DNA of 64,000 bases, from the NCBI RefSeq assembly GCF_013403985.1, contig NZ_JABFDF010000007.1, positions 148,197 to 212,196 on the forward strand, in the 5' to 3' direction. Below the pieces are notes generated by a model. The model was given only the letters and a program-made list of their open reading frames with translations. It was not told the origin of the DNA and did not search any database. The position numbers and the translations under genes are program-made. Shown here piece after piece: positions 34,463-43,077 of the stretch. The first letter of the stretch is position 1. The number at the start of each line of letters is the position of its first letter. This DNA is from Winogradskyella ludwigii (lineage in GTDB: Bacteria > Bacteroidota > Bacteroidia > Flavobacteriales > Flavobacteriaceae).

Positions 34463-35166
34463 TGTCATTAAAAGACAAGCTCTTAGCGCAACGTATTTAT
34501 TTGATTCTTGGAGGACTTTTCATTACGTCTCTTGTGGTTTCAAATTTAATATTTCAAAAATTCTTTTATTGGCATCCTTTTGATGTTGAAATTTTTGGAT
34601 CTAAATTATTTGAGATTTCCGTGGGTATTTTACCTTACCCAATCACATTTCTTATTACTGATTTAATCAGTGAGATTTATGGCAAAAAACGCGCTAATGA
34701 TATTGTTATTGTTGGCATCTTTGCTTCACTTTTCTCATTACTTATTATTTATACAGCGTCAAATGTGCCAGCTACAACATGGTCTTATGTAGATGACACT
34801 ATGTTTAATGAAGTATTTGGAAACACGTCACTCGCTGTTTTTGCTAGTATGGTTACCTATTTATTTGCTCAATTTATAGATATTCAGATTTATCATTTTT
34901 GGAAACGAGTAACCAAAGGGAAACACCTATGGCTTCGTAATAATTTCTCTACTTGGTTTTCTCAATTTGTAGATACCTTAACTATAGTAACCTTGCTTTG
35001 CTCCTTTGGCATTATAGATTGGATCAATTTTCCCGGTTTATTAATTAGTGGTTTTAGTTTTAAAGTTTTAGTTGCCATGTTAGACACGCCGTTTTTATAT
35101 CTTGGCGTGTATTTATTCCGAAAACGTTTCAAGCTAAAAGTAAATGAGGAAATTAATTTATTGTAA
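34462..35166 (+). CDS. queuosine precursor transporter (YhhQ/VUT1 family)
   Basis: Inner-membrane protein of 234 residues with about six hydrophobic helices. It carries the family hallmarks GILPYPITFLITDLISEIYG and FAQFIDIQIYHFWK, and RNNFSTWFSQFVDTL near the end. The family imports queuosine precursors (preQ0/preQ1) for tRNA modification. Other queuosine genes are not in the window. The ATG at 34462 overlaps the stop of a possible tiny leader ORF. Confidence 0.88.
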   Translation: MSLKDKLLAQRIYLILGGLFITSLVVSNLIFQKFFYWHPFDVEIFGSKLFEISVGILPYPITFLITDLISEIYGKKRANDIVIVGIFASLFSLLIIYTASNVPATTWSYVDDTMFNEVFGNTSLAVFASMVTYLFAQFIDIQIYHFWKRVTKGKHLWLRNNFSTWFSQFVDTLTIVTLLCSFGIIDWINFPGLLISGFSFKVLVAMLDTPFLYLGVYLFRKRFKLKVNEEINLL

Positions 35167-35270
35167 CGGTTAAACAAAACATTAAAATCTTCTTAAACTT
35201 CGTGATATTAGCAACTATTATACGGAATTTTGCGTATATATTGTATTGCCTTAAAACCTAAACAAACTTT

Positions 35271-37946
35271 ATGAAGAAATTATTTAAAATATTAGGAATT
35301 GTATTACTCTTATTTATTGCAATTCTTATCGCTATACCTTTTGTTTTAGAGTCTAAGATTGATGCTATTGTTCAGAACTATGCAGATAGCAATCTTGATG
35401 CCGATTTATCTTTTGACGATATAAGCTTAAGTCTTATAAGTAGTTTTCCCAAAGCAGAGGTGAGTGTTGAGAACTTAAAAATAATCAATCGTGCGCCATT
35501 TAAAGGTGAAACCTTAGCTACAGCAAAATCATTATCTTTTGAAATGGGAATGATGCAATTATTAAATAGCACTGAAGACCCTTTAGAAATAAATGAAATT
35601 ATTGCAGACGAGCTTCTTCTAGTTATTAAAACGAATAAAACAGGTGCTGTAAATTATGATATTGTAAAAGAAACCGAAACAACTACTGAAGCACCAACAG
35701 AAACAGAAAGTTCTGCAGGTTTTAGTTTTGATATTGATCACTACGAATTAAACAACAGTGCGTTTACTTATATTGATGACACATCTAACATGTCATTCTA
35801 CCTTACCGAAATTAACCACAATGGGACAGGAATTTTCTCTGGTGGTAAATCTGAATTAGATACAAACACTGAAGCAAATGTAAGTTTTGCAATGGATAGC
35901 ACTTCCTATTTAACAAATACACATATTAAATTAGATGCGCTTATAGATCTAGATTTAGAACAACAGAAATATACTTTTAAAGAGAACAAAGCATATATTA
36001 ATGCTTTGCCACTAGAATTTGATGGCTACATACAGTTGGTTGAAGCGGGACAACAAATTGATATTACCTTTAAAAATCCTGGTGCAACCTTCAAAGATTT
36101 CTTAGCAATTATTCCTGAGGCCTATGCTAAAGATGTTGCAGATGTTAGCACAACAGGAAACTTTACATTTTCTGGAATAGTAAAAGGGCTAGTTTCCGAA
36201 GAGACAATTCCGACCTTAGATATTAATTTACTCTCAGAAAATGCGTCTTTCAAATTCCCTCAGCTACCAAAAAGCGTTAAAAATATAGGTATAGATGTTT
36301 CAGTAAAAAACACAACAGGTAATGTAGATGACACGTTTGTAAACATCAATAAACTAAATTTTCAAATAGATGAAGATGTTTTTAAATCTGAAGCATCAAT
36401 TAAAAACCTAACTAAAAACATGTTGGTGGCTGCCAAATTAGATGGCGTTTTAAATTTAGCCAATATTACTAAAGCATATCCTGTTGAATTAGATAATGAA
36501 CTTAGTGGGATTTTAAAAGCTAATGTCAGCACTTCTTTTGATATGGATGCTATTGAAACTAATGCATATCAACGTATTAAAAACGTTGGGAGTGTTTCGT
36601 TAACAGACTTTGTATTTTCTTCTGAAGACCTACTAAATCCACTTCAAATTAATAAAGCGGATTTAACATTTAAACCAGGAACAGTAAGCCTGAATAGTTT
36701 TGATGCTCAAACAGGCAAGAGTGATTTTACGGCTACAGGAACCATAAATAACTTACTTGGATTTATGCTAAGTGATAAAAATTTAGAAGGTAATTTTAAC
36801 TTAAACTCTAACGTCTTTGCACTTTCAGATTTTATGTCTGAAGAAACAACTACTGCAGAAACCTCAAATAAAACAACAAATGAGGCAGCAGTTACTGAAG
36901 CTCTTAAAATTCCTGCTTTCTTAGACTGTACTATTACAGCCAATGCTAAAACGGTGATTTATGACAACCTTAACTTAAAGAATGTAAAAGGTAAGTTAGT
37001 AATAAAAGACCAAACCGCTAGTCTTCAAAACATGACTACAGATATTTTTAATGGTCAATTAGGTCTAACAGGTAATGTGTCTACAAAATCAGAAAAAACA
37101 ACTTTTGACATGAAACTTGGAATGCAAAACTTTGACATTTCACAATCGTTTTCAGATTTAGAAATGCTAAAAGCATTAGCACCAATAGCAAAAGTATTAC
37201 AAGGTAAATTTAACTCAACTATAGATATCAGTGGATTATTAGATGATAGTCTTTCACCAGACTTAAGTACTATTTCGGGAAGTGCATTGGCTAAAATTTT
37301 AACAGATAAAGTAGACACAAGCAATAGTCCTTTATTAACTAGCTTAGATAGCAAATTAGATTTTATAGATTTTGACGGACTTAATTTAAAAGATATTGTA
37401 GCTAACTTAAGTTTTGAAAACGGAAATGTTTCTGTAAAACCATTTACTATTAACTATAAAGACATTCCTATTGTAGTATCAGGTTCGCACAGTTTTACAA
37501 ACAACATGAATTATAATGCTGTTTTACAAGTACCAGCTAAATATCTAGGCAGTGAAGTAAACCAGTTAATTGGAAAAATTAATGATAGTGACGTAAGTAA
37601 ACTTACGGTTCCTGTAACCGCAAATATTGGAGGTACATTTGCAAGTCCTAATATTAAAACCGATTTAACTACCGGAGTTACAAACTTAACTAAGCAATTA
37701 GTTGAAATTGAAAAACAGAAATTAATAGGACAAGGAAAAGATAAGGTTACAGATTTAATAGGAGGACTTTTAGGAGGTAATTCTAACACCAAAGAAACCG
37801 ACTCTACTAAAACCACAGCTACAGATACCACAACTAAATCTACAGAAGATAAAGTTAAAGAAGGTGTTAGTAATATCCTTGGAGGATTATTAGGAGGCAA
37901 AAAAAAAACTGAAACAAAAAAAGCGGCAGATTCCACTAAAAACTAA
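35271..37946 (+). CDS. AsmA-family envelope protein
   Basis: An 891-residue protein with a single N-terminal membrane anchor (ILGIVLLLFIAILIAIPFVL, residues ~8-27), followed by the AsmA N-terminal region (DLSFDDISLSLISSFPKAEVSVENLKI) and a long beta-rich body, then an AsmA-like C-terminal part (~570-790). The last ~80 residues are low-complexity: Thr/Asp/Lys-rich stretches around two GGLLGG motifs. AsmA/TamB-type proteins form hydrophobic grooves thought to move lipids through the periplasm. It stands alone between the transporter and the sigma factor genes. Its exact role is inferred only from the family. Confidence 0.8.
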   Translation: MKKLFKILGIVLLLFIAILIAIPFVLESKIDAIVQNYADSNLDADLSFDDISLSLISSFPKAEVSVENLKIINRAPFKGETLATAKSLSFEMGMMQLLNSTEDPLEINEIIADELLLVIKTNKTGAVNYDIVKETETTTEAPTETESSAGFSFDIDHYELNNSAFTYIDDTSNMSFYLTEINHNGTGIFSGGKSELDTNTEANVSFAMDSTSYLTNTHIKLDALIDLDLEQQKYTFKENKAYINALPLEFDGYIQLVEAGQQIDITFKNPGATFKDFLAIIPEAYAKDVADVSTTGNFTFSGIVKGLVSEETIPTLDINLLSENASFKFPQLPKSVKNIGIDVSVKNTTGNVDDTFVNINKLNFQIDEDVFKSEASIKNLTKNMLVAAKLDGVLNLANITKAYPVELDNELSGILKANVSTSFDMDAIETNAYQRIKNVGSVSLTDFVFSSEDLLNPLQINKADLTFKPGTVSLNSFDAQTGKSDFTATGTINNLLGFMLSDKNLEGNFNLNSNVFALSDFMSEETTTAETSNKTTNEAAVTEALKIPAFLDCTITANAKTVIYDNLNLKNVKGKLVIKDQTASLQNMTTDIFNGQLGLTGNVSTKSEKTTFDMKLGMQNFDISQSFSDLEMLKALAPIAKVLQGKFNSTIDISGLLDDSLSPDLSTISGSALAKILTDKVDTSNSPLLTSLDSKLDFIDFDGLNLKDIVANLSFENGNVSVKPFTINYKDIPIVVSGSHSFTNNMNYNAVLQVPAKYLGSEVNQLIGKINDSDVSKLTVPVTANIGGTFASPNIKTDLTTGVTNLTKQLVEIEKQKLIGQGKDKVTDLIGGLLGGNSNTKETDSTKTTATDTTTKSTEDKVKEGVSNILGGLLGGKKKTETKKAADSTKN

Positions 37947-38004
37947 CCTTTAAACGTTAAAAAAGGCTTTTTTAAAATAAAATCTGTTAATTATAAAACA
38001 ATTA

Positions 38005-38034
38005 TTTGGATTTCTTAATAATTAGATTACATTG
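38005..38034 (+). promoter_or_regulatory. candidate promoter of the primary sigma factor gene
   Basis: TTTG (38005-38008), 19 bp, then TACATTG (38028-38034), an imperfect -7 element. It would give a leader of about 20 nt. An RBS-like AAGGAT precedes the ATG. Confidence 0.4.
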
Positions 38035-38061
38035 AGGGTTCACTAAATTTCAAAAGGATAC

Positions 38062-38925
38062 ATGAGGCAATTAAAAATCACCAAGCAGGTTACTAATAGA
38101 GAAGATAAATCTTTAGATAAATATCTACAAGATATAAGTAAGATTCCTTTGATTACTGCAGATGAAGAAGTGGAATTAGCACAGCTCATCAGAAAAGGTG
38201 ATCAGGCTGCTTTAGATAAACTGACAACATCTAACTTAAGGTTTGTTGTATCAGTTGCTAAGCAATATCAGAATCAAGGTTTAAAATTACCAGATTTAAT
38301 TAATGAAGGTAATGCTGGTTTAGTAAAAGCAGCAAAACGTTTTGATGAAACTAGAGGTTTTAAGTTTATTTCTTATGCTGTATGGTGGATTAGACAAGCT
38401 ATTTTACAAGCTTTAGCAGAACAATCAAGAATTGTAAGGTTACCTTTAAATAAAATTGGTACTATTAATAAGATTAATAAAGCCTTTTCTCATTTAGAGC
38501 AGATTAACCAAAGACCACCAAATGCAGATGAAATTGCTGGCGAACTGGATATAAGCGTTCGTGAAGTAAAACAATCTATGAAAAATTCTGGTCGTCACTT
38601 ATCAATGGATGCTCCATTAAAAGACGGAGAAACGTTTAGTTTATATGATGTTGTAAGTTCTGGTGAATCACCAAGACCTGACATGGCTTTAATGAAAGAG
38701 TCTTTAAACACAGAAGTAGAACGTGCTTTAGAAACATTAACTCAAAAGGAAAGTGATGTTATTCGTTTAAATTTTGGTATCGGAGATCAACCACCAATGA
38801 CATTAGAAGAAATTGGAAGCATTTACGATCTAACGCGCGAACGTGTAAGACAAATTAGAGAAAAAGGAATAAGACGATTAAGACATGCTAGTAAGAGCAA
38901 AATCTTAAAGACTTACTTAGGGTAA
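38062..38925 (+). CDS. rpoD: primary RNA polymerase sigma factor
   Basis: Housekeeping sigma-70 factor of the short Bacteroidota type: 287 residues with region 1.2 ([22 protein letters not shown]), 2 ([25 protein letters not shown] and [10 protein letters not shown]), 3, and 4 ([22 protein letters not shown]). Region 1.1 is missing, which is normal in this phylum. It recognises the -33 TTTG/-7 TAnnTTTG promoters listed here. A strong terminator follows, so the gene is probably transcribed alone from the promoter upstream. Confidence 0.95.
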   Translation: MRQLKITKQVTNREDKSLDKYLQDISKIPLITADEEVELAQLIRKGDQAALDKLTTSNLRFVVSVAKQYQNQGLKLPDLINEGNAGLVKAAKRFDETRGFKFISYAVWWIRQAILQALAEQSRIVRLPLNKIGTINKINKAFSHLEQINQRPPNADEIAGELDISVREVKQSMKNSGRHLSMDAPLKDGETFSLYDVVSSGESPRPDMALMKESLNTEVERALETLTQKESDVIRLNFGIGDQPPMTLEEIGSIYDLTRERVRQIREKGIRRLRHASKSKILKTYLG

Positions 38926-38941
38926 TAAAGTTTAGAAAATC

Positions 38942-38998
38942 CCAATAAAATTTAGAACAATGACAACCATTATTATCATCTAAATTTTATTGGAATTT
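38942..38998 (+). terminator. terminator after the sigma factor gene
   Basis: A perfect 15-bp stem, CCAATAAAATTTAGA (38942-38956) and its inverse (38979-38993), with a 22-nt loop and a following T-rich tail (AATTTTTATT). Confidence 0.75.
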
Positions 38999-39059
38999 TT
39001 ATTCTCAAAAAAAAATATTTAAAACTTTCAATTAATTTTTTATTTTCAAATAGTTAGCA

Positions 39060-39067
39060 TATATTTG
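39060..39067 (+). promoter_or_regulatory. -7 element of rpsU
   Basis: TATATTTG matches the -7 consensus fully and lies 44 bp before the rpsU ATG. The -33 region is T-rich without a perfect TTTG. Confidence 0.5.
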
Positions 39068-39110
39068 CCGACCATTTGAAGGAATTTGATAACAAAAATA
39101 CATCGATATA

Positions 39111-39305
39111 ATGATTAAAATCGAAATAAAAGAAGGAGAAAATATAGAACGTGCACTTAAGCGTTACAAGCGTAAACACAGAAATGTGCAAATTATGCAA
39201 AACTTAAGAGAAAAGCGTTATTTCGCTAAGCCTTCTGTAACTAGAAGAAGAGAAATTCAGAAAGCTGAATACATTCAAGGTTTAAGAGACGCTGAAAACG
39301 TATAG
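39111..39305 (+). CDS. rpsU: 30S ribosomal protein S21
   Basis: A 64-residue, very basic ribosomal protein of the small subunit. It begins MIKIEIKEGENIERALKRYK and has the RREIQKAEYI segment typical of S21 in Bacteroidota. It has its own -7 element and its own terminator, so it is a single-gene unit. The length is normal for the family. Confidence 0.96.
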   Translation: MIKIEIKEGENIERALKRYKRKHRNVQIMQNLREKRYFAKPSVTRRREIQKAEYIQGLRDAENV

Positions 39306-39333
39306 TTTCTTTTTATCTTTATAAGAACATATT

Positions 39334-39364
39334 AAAGAGTAGCACTTGTGCTGCTCTTTTTTTA
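39334..39364 (+). terminator. terminator after rpsU
   Basis: AAAGAGTAGCAC and GTGCTGCTCTTT pair (one G-U) around a TT loop, followed by a run of T. Confidence 0.85.
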
Positions 39365-39446
39365 TACAATAAATTCTAGTAAATTCGAACTCTAATCGTT
39401 TTAAAAAGACCAAAGTGGTAAATTATAAAACGTATTCAAAAATCTT

Positions 39447-39965
39447 ATGGCTCTAATAAAACCTGTTAAAGGAAAACACCCACAAATACCAGACAATTGC
39501 TATATCGCAGAAAACGCTACTATTGTTGGAGACGTTAGTATGGGAAATAAATGTAGTGTGTGGTTTAATGCCGTTATTAGAGGTGATGTACACTATATAA
39601 AACTCGGTAACAAGGTAAATGTTCAAGATGGAGCAGTTATCCATGCAACCTACTTAAAATCGCCAACAACAATTGGTAACAATGTCTCTATTGGCCATAA
39701 TGCCATTGTGCATGGCTGCACTATAAACGACAATGTACTTATAGGAATGGGAAGTATTGTTATGGACGATTGTGTTATAGAAAGCAATAGCATTATAGCT
39801 GCAGGTGCTGTGGTAACCAAAAATACTATTGTAGAATCTGGAAGTATTTATGCAGGTGTTCCAGCAAAGAAAGTTAAAACGATTAGTAAAGAATTAATAA
39901 CAGATGAAATTAATAGAATTGCCAACAACTATGTTGAATATTCTAGCTGGTTTAAAGAAGACTAA
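39447..39965 (+). CDS. gamma-carbonic-anhydrase-like hexapeptide protein
   Basis: A 172-residue left-handed beta-helix protein of the YrdA/PaaY/gamma-carbonic anhydrase group. Hexapeptide repeats run through ~20-140, and His66, His84 and His89 sit at the positions of the zinc ligands (DGAVIHATYL, SIGHNAIVHGC). Such proteins form trimers with metal sites between subunits. Whether this one has carbonic anhydrase or another activity is unknown. Its stop codon overlaps that of the convergent gene by 4 bp. Confidence 0.85.
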   Translation: MALIKPVKGKHPQIPDNCYIAENATIVGDVSMGNKCSVWFNAVIRGDVHYIKLGNKVNVQDGAVIHATYLKSPTTIGNNVSIGHNAIVHGCTINDNVLIGMGSIVMDDCVIESNSIIAAGAVVTKNTIVESGSIYAGVPAKKVKTISKELITDEINRIANNYVEYSSWFKED

Positions 39966-40315
39966 TTACTAAGTTGAAGTTTAATTTGTTCAATAAACTC
40001 TTCAATGTTTTGAATTTTGCTGATCATACCTGGATTTAGTACAGGTAAAAATGCATTATCTTGAAACTTTAAAACAGCTGGATAACTCAATTTTACATTA
40101 GGAAATTCAATTTCAAACTCGTCTTTATGATAAAATGCCATATCAAAATGACTTTCTTTTCTGAATTCTTTCCAAATTGTATTTTCCTTAAATACATCGT
40201 GAGTTAAAGCGCATAAACTACAATTGTAAGTGTTTGGACTAATCAGTTTATGTCCAATATCAAACAAAGCATTTAAATTCCCAGAGTTTGCATTATAGAT
40301 AAATACTAATTTCAT
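39962..40315 (-). CDS. hypothetical protein with a CxxC motif
   Basis: A 117-residue cytosolic protein with no signal peptide. It starts MKLVFIYNANSGNLNALFD and has a CSLC motif (residues ~33-36) after a strand, which faintly recalls a thioredoxin-like fold. I recall similar proteins in Flavobacteriia that are often labelled GTPase, but no GTP-binding motif (GxxxxGKS) is visible here, so that name is not supported. It is convergent with the hexapeptide-protein gene and overlaps it by 4 bp. Confidence 0.6.
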   Translation of the reverse strand: MKLVFIYNANSGNLNALFDIGHKLISPNTYNCSLCALTHDVFKENTIWKEFRKESHFDMAFYHKDEFEIEFPNVKLSYPAVLKFQDNAFLPVLNPGMISKIQNIEEFIEQIKLQLSN

Positions 40316-40433
40316 GTCCTTAAATTCATTAATTCTAACGATCTTATGTTATTATTCCCATCATATTTTAATAATCGTAGGATTAACGTAATCGTTTTAT
40401 AATGCTTTAGTAGACTATAAGAACTAGACCTTA

Positions 40434-41213
40434 CTAAAATTTTAGATAAGAGACATCGAATTTATTATCTAGGATAGAATTTAAGATTGTAATATCTCCA
40501 TTAGAAAATAATTGTATCGATGGATTTATGGATGAACTGTTCAGTAAATTATTTGAAGTTAAAACAACTTCCGTTTGTTTTGCAACTGCTAAACCTGAAT
40601 CAATAATCGTTACATGATCTGGAATCATTTTTATAAGCGTAGGAATAAGATAAGGATAATGCGTACAGCCAAGAACCAAGTAATCAATATTCTCCTTTAG
40701 CATAGGTTCTAAATAGCTGCTCAAAAGCTTTTGTATGTCTTTACTATTTAACTGACCAGATTCAATTAATGGCACAAGCCCTTCTCCTACCTGTTCTATT
40801 ACTTTAATACCATTAGCATAGACGTTAGTTGTTCTATGAAAAAGCTGACTGCTAAGCGTGCCTTTGGTTGCTAAAATACCAATAGCTTTAGTTTTGGTAT
40901 TTAAAGCTGCTGGTTTTATCGCTGGTTCTATTCCAATAAAAGGGATATTATAGTTTTGCCTTAAGTATTCTATGGCATTCGTAGTTGCCGTATTGCATGC
41001 CACGACAATAATTTTACAACCCTTACTTATAAGTAACTCCGTATTCTTAATACTAAGTTGAAGAATTTCTTCACTACTCCTATTACCATAAGGTGCATTT
41101 TTACTATCGGCTAAATAAATACAGTTTTCATTTGGCAACAAGTCATGAATCTCCTTAAAGATAGAAGTACCTCCAATGCCTGAATCAAATATGCCAATTG
41201 GTGCATTACTCAT
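40434..41213 (-). CDS. murI: glutamate racemase
   Basis: Converts L- to D-glutamate for peptidoglycan. Both catalytic Cys residues are visible: Cys74 in VVACNTATTN and Cys183 in LGCTHYPYL. The substrate loop IFDSGIGGTSI is at the N-terminus, and PYGNRSSEE follows. Length 259 is normal. It lies after the two OmpH genes, the usual place in the Bacteroidota envelope cluster, but a hairpin terminator (41227-41254) separates it from them, so part of its expression may come from elsewhere. Confidence 0.95.
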   Translation of the reverse strand: MSNAPIGIFDSGIGGTSIFKEIHDLLPNENCIYLADSKNAPYGNRSSEEILQLSIKNTELLISKGCKIIVVACNTATTNAIEYLRQNYNIPFIGIEPAIKPAALNTKTKAIGILATKGTLSSQLFHRTTNVYANGIKVIEQVGEGLVPLIESGQLNSKDIQKLLSSYLEPMLKENIDYLVLGCTHYPYLIPTLIKMIPDHVTIIDSGLAVAKQTEVVLTSNNLLNSSSINPSIQLFSNGDITILNSILDNKFDVSYLKF

Positions 41214-41226
41214 TATTACAAAAATA

Positions 41227-41254
41227 AAAAGTCGCTTAAGAATAAGCGACTTTT
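41227..41254 (-). terminator. terminator between ompH-like gene and murI
   Basis: GTCGCTTA (41231-41238) and TAAGCGAC (41243-41250) form a short stem with A/T flanks and a T-run on the minus strand. Confidence 0.7.
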
Positions 41255-41275
41255 AAATAAATATTTTAATTAGAA

Positions 41276-41776
41276 TTACATTCCTAATTGCGTCTTAACA
41301 TCTAACATAAGATCTTTACCATCTGCTACAATTAGCATTGCTGCATCTACAACATATTGGTATCCTTGAGTCTTAGCTACTGCTTTAATTGCAGCATCTG
41401 CTTTTTCTACAATTGGCTTTAAAAGATTAAATTCTTTTTCTTGTAAATCTTTCTGAGCTTGTTGTTGAAATTGAGTTAAACTCTGCTTAATCCCTTCAAC
41501 TTCTTCCATACGTCTCTGATTCTCTTCTTGAGTTTGAGCTGCAGCTTCAGCATCATACTGCTTCAACTTTTTGTCTAATTCTTTAAGAGATCCTTGTATT
41601 TCTGTTTCATAGGTTTTACTCATCTTTTCAATCTCTATTTGAGCTTGTGCATAAGCAGGCATTGATTTAATTAATTCTTGCTTATTAATATGCGCAACCT
41701 TGCTTTGTGCAGATGTAAAGCTTGTCGCTCCGATAAAAAGTACTGCTGCAAATAATAAAGTTTTTAAATGTTTCAT
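41276..41776 (-). CDS. OmpH/Skp-family periplasmic chaperone (short paralogue)
   Basis: A 166-residue exported protein (signal peptide MKHLKTLLFAAVLFIGATSFTSA). It consists of an OmpH/Skp core: KVAHINKQELIKSMPAYAQA, a long Glu/Gln/Lys-rich coiled-coil tentacle (~45-125), and the returning KTQGYQYVVDAAMLIVADG strand. Skp trimers hold unfolded outer-membrane proteins on the way to BamA. It follows a longer paralogue by 32 bp, and both follow bamA, an arrangement that fits a shared role. Confidence 0.9.
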   Translation of the reverse strand: MKHLKTLLFAAVLFIGATSFTSAQSKVAHINKQELIKSMPAYAQAQIEIEKMSKTYETEIQGSLKELDKKLKQYDAEAAAQTQEENQRRMEEVEGIKQSLTQFQQQAQKDLQEKEFNLLKPIVEKADAAIKAVAKTQGYQYVVDAAMLIVADGKDLMLDVKTQLGM

Positions 41777-41808
41777 TTGTTTTAAATTGTATTACGTGTT
41801 ATAAATTA

Positions 41809-42924
41809 TTAATTATTGTCTTTGTTTTTTTTTGCGTTGGCTATAGAATCTAGTCTTTTTACTTGTTTTTCACGATCTTCACGTGCTTTTTTACGTTGTT
41901 CTATAATCTTATCTTTTCTATCCTGTAAAGCTTTCTGACGAGCTTCTCTATCTTTCAATTTTTGTGCGCGTTCTACTTCTGCTATTTCTGCAGCTGTTTT
42001 AGGTTTTTTCGTCGTCTCAGTAGCTTCTTCAACAACACCTTTCGTCGTTGTACTATCTGTTTTTACTGTTCCTATTGGTTTAGCTGTAGAAATCGTATCC
42101 TTTACAACTTCTTTTACTGTTTCCTTCGATTCAGATTTATTATTTCTAGCATCAACCGCTTTTTGTCTGCGGTCTGCTGCTTCCTTTGTTTTAGCATCTC
42201 TTAAAGCTTGCTGCGCATTTTTTCTGTCTTCAGCTACTTTTTCACGTTCTGCACGTTTTGCTGCTAACTCTTCTTGCCTCGTTGCCTTAAGTAATTCTAA
42301 TGCTTTTTCACGATCTTCTTTTTCCTTACTCACCTCTGGTACCACTTCTTCATCTTCCAAAGCTTTTCGATCTTTCTTATTTTTTGCCTGAGATCGTTTT
42401 GAAGTTCTTGTGATTGTTTTTAATACCCGCTCACTTAAATCATAACGCTCTGCAGAATACAACATCACAACATCTGCTGATTTATCTAATACAAAATCAT
42501 ATTTCCCTGTTTCTGCAATATCTTGTACTGCGGCAAAAATCTGATCTTGTATTGGCTCTATCAATTGACGCTTTTGAATCATTAAGTCACCTTCTGGTCC
42601 AAAACGTTTTTGTTGATAGTCTAATATTTCGGCTTCTTCAAATGTGATGTCTTCAAAACGCTCATCGTATAATTCTTTAGTTAAAAGAACACTTTCATTA
42701 TCGAGTTCCTTTTTCTTCTGAGCAATAGCATTTAATTTCGTTTCAATTTCAGACTTCCATTGTTGCACCTTTTTATCTAACTGAGAAGAAGCTTCTTGAT
42801 ATTCTGGTACATTTTGCAAAATGTATTCCGTATCAATATAACCAATTCTAACTCCTCTCTGTGCAGATGCACTAAAGCTAATCAGACTTATAAGTGTTAG
42901 TAAAAAAAGAACTTTAAACTTCAT
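41809..42924 (-). CDS. OmpH/Skp-family protein with a long charged tail
   Basis: An exported OmpH-type protein (signal peptide to FSASAQ) of ~371 residues. The OmpH core covers ~22-175 (RIGYIDTEYILQNVPEYQEA to YDFVLDKSADVVMLY). The remaining ~195 residues are unlike usual Skp: repeated Lys/Arg/Glu/Asp-rich segments (RQEELAAKRAEREKVAEDRK, QKALQDRKDKIIEQRKKARE) with a Thr-rich break, predicted as long helices. The ATG at 42927 one codon earlier is an alternative. It is directly downstream of bamA and upstream of the short paralogue. The tail might bind the cell wall or partners; this is a guess. Confidence 0.88.
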   Translation of the reverse strand: MKFKVLFLLTLISLISFSASAQRGVRIGYIDTEYILQNVPEYQEASSQLDKKVQQWKSEIETKLNAIAQKKKELDNESVLLTKELYDERFEDITFEEAEILDYQQKRFGPEGDLMIQKRQLIEPIQDQIFAAVQDIAETGKYDFVLDKSADVVMLYSAERYDLSERVLKTITRTSKRSQAKNKKDRKALEDEEVVPEVSKEKEDREKALELLKATRQEELAAKRAEREKVAEDRKNAQQALRDAKTKEAADRRQKAVDARNNKSESKETVKEVVKDTISTAKPIGTVKTDSTTTKGVVEEATETTKKPKTAAEIAEVERAQKLKDREARQKALQDRKDKIIEQRKKAREDREKQVKRLDSIANAKKNKDNN

Positions 42925-42996
42925 CATGTTTGTTTTTGTGTTTGAGACATTCTTCTGTAAAACTCAATGTATTATCATTTTAGTATTACTAGGCTC

Positions 42997-43004
42997 CAAA
43001 TTTA
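42997..43004 (-). promoter_or_regulatory. candidate -7 element for the OmpH pair
   Basis: On the minus strand TAAATTTG fits the consensus, about 70 bp before the start codon, in the gap after bamA. A good -33 is missing. Confidence 0.35.
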
Positions 43005-43077
43005 ACGAAATATATTCTTAAAAATTTTAACAACAAATGAAATCCTTAATTATCTATTAGAAAATATCATGCCAAAC

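Noticed and set aside
37511..37936. Minus-strand 141-codon ORF inside the AsmA-like gene
   Set aside because: It overlaps a complete conserved gene and its composition is the complement of low-complexity codons.
39962..40315. GTPase
   Set aside because: No G-protein motifs are visible in the 117 residues, so the common label is not supported.
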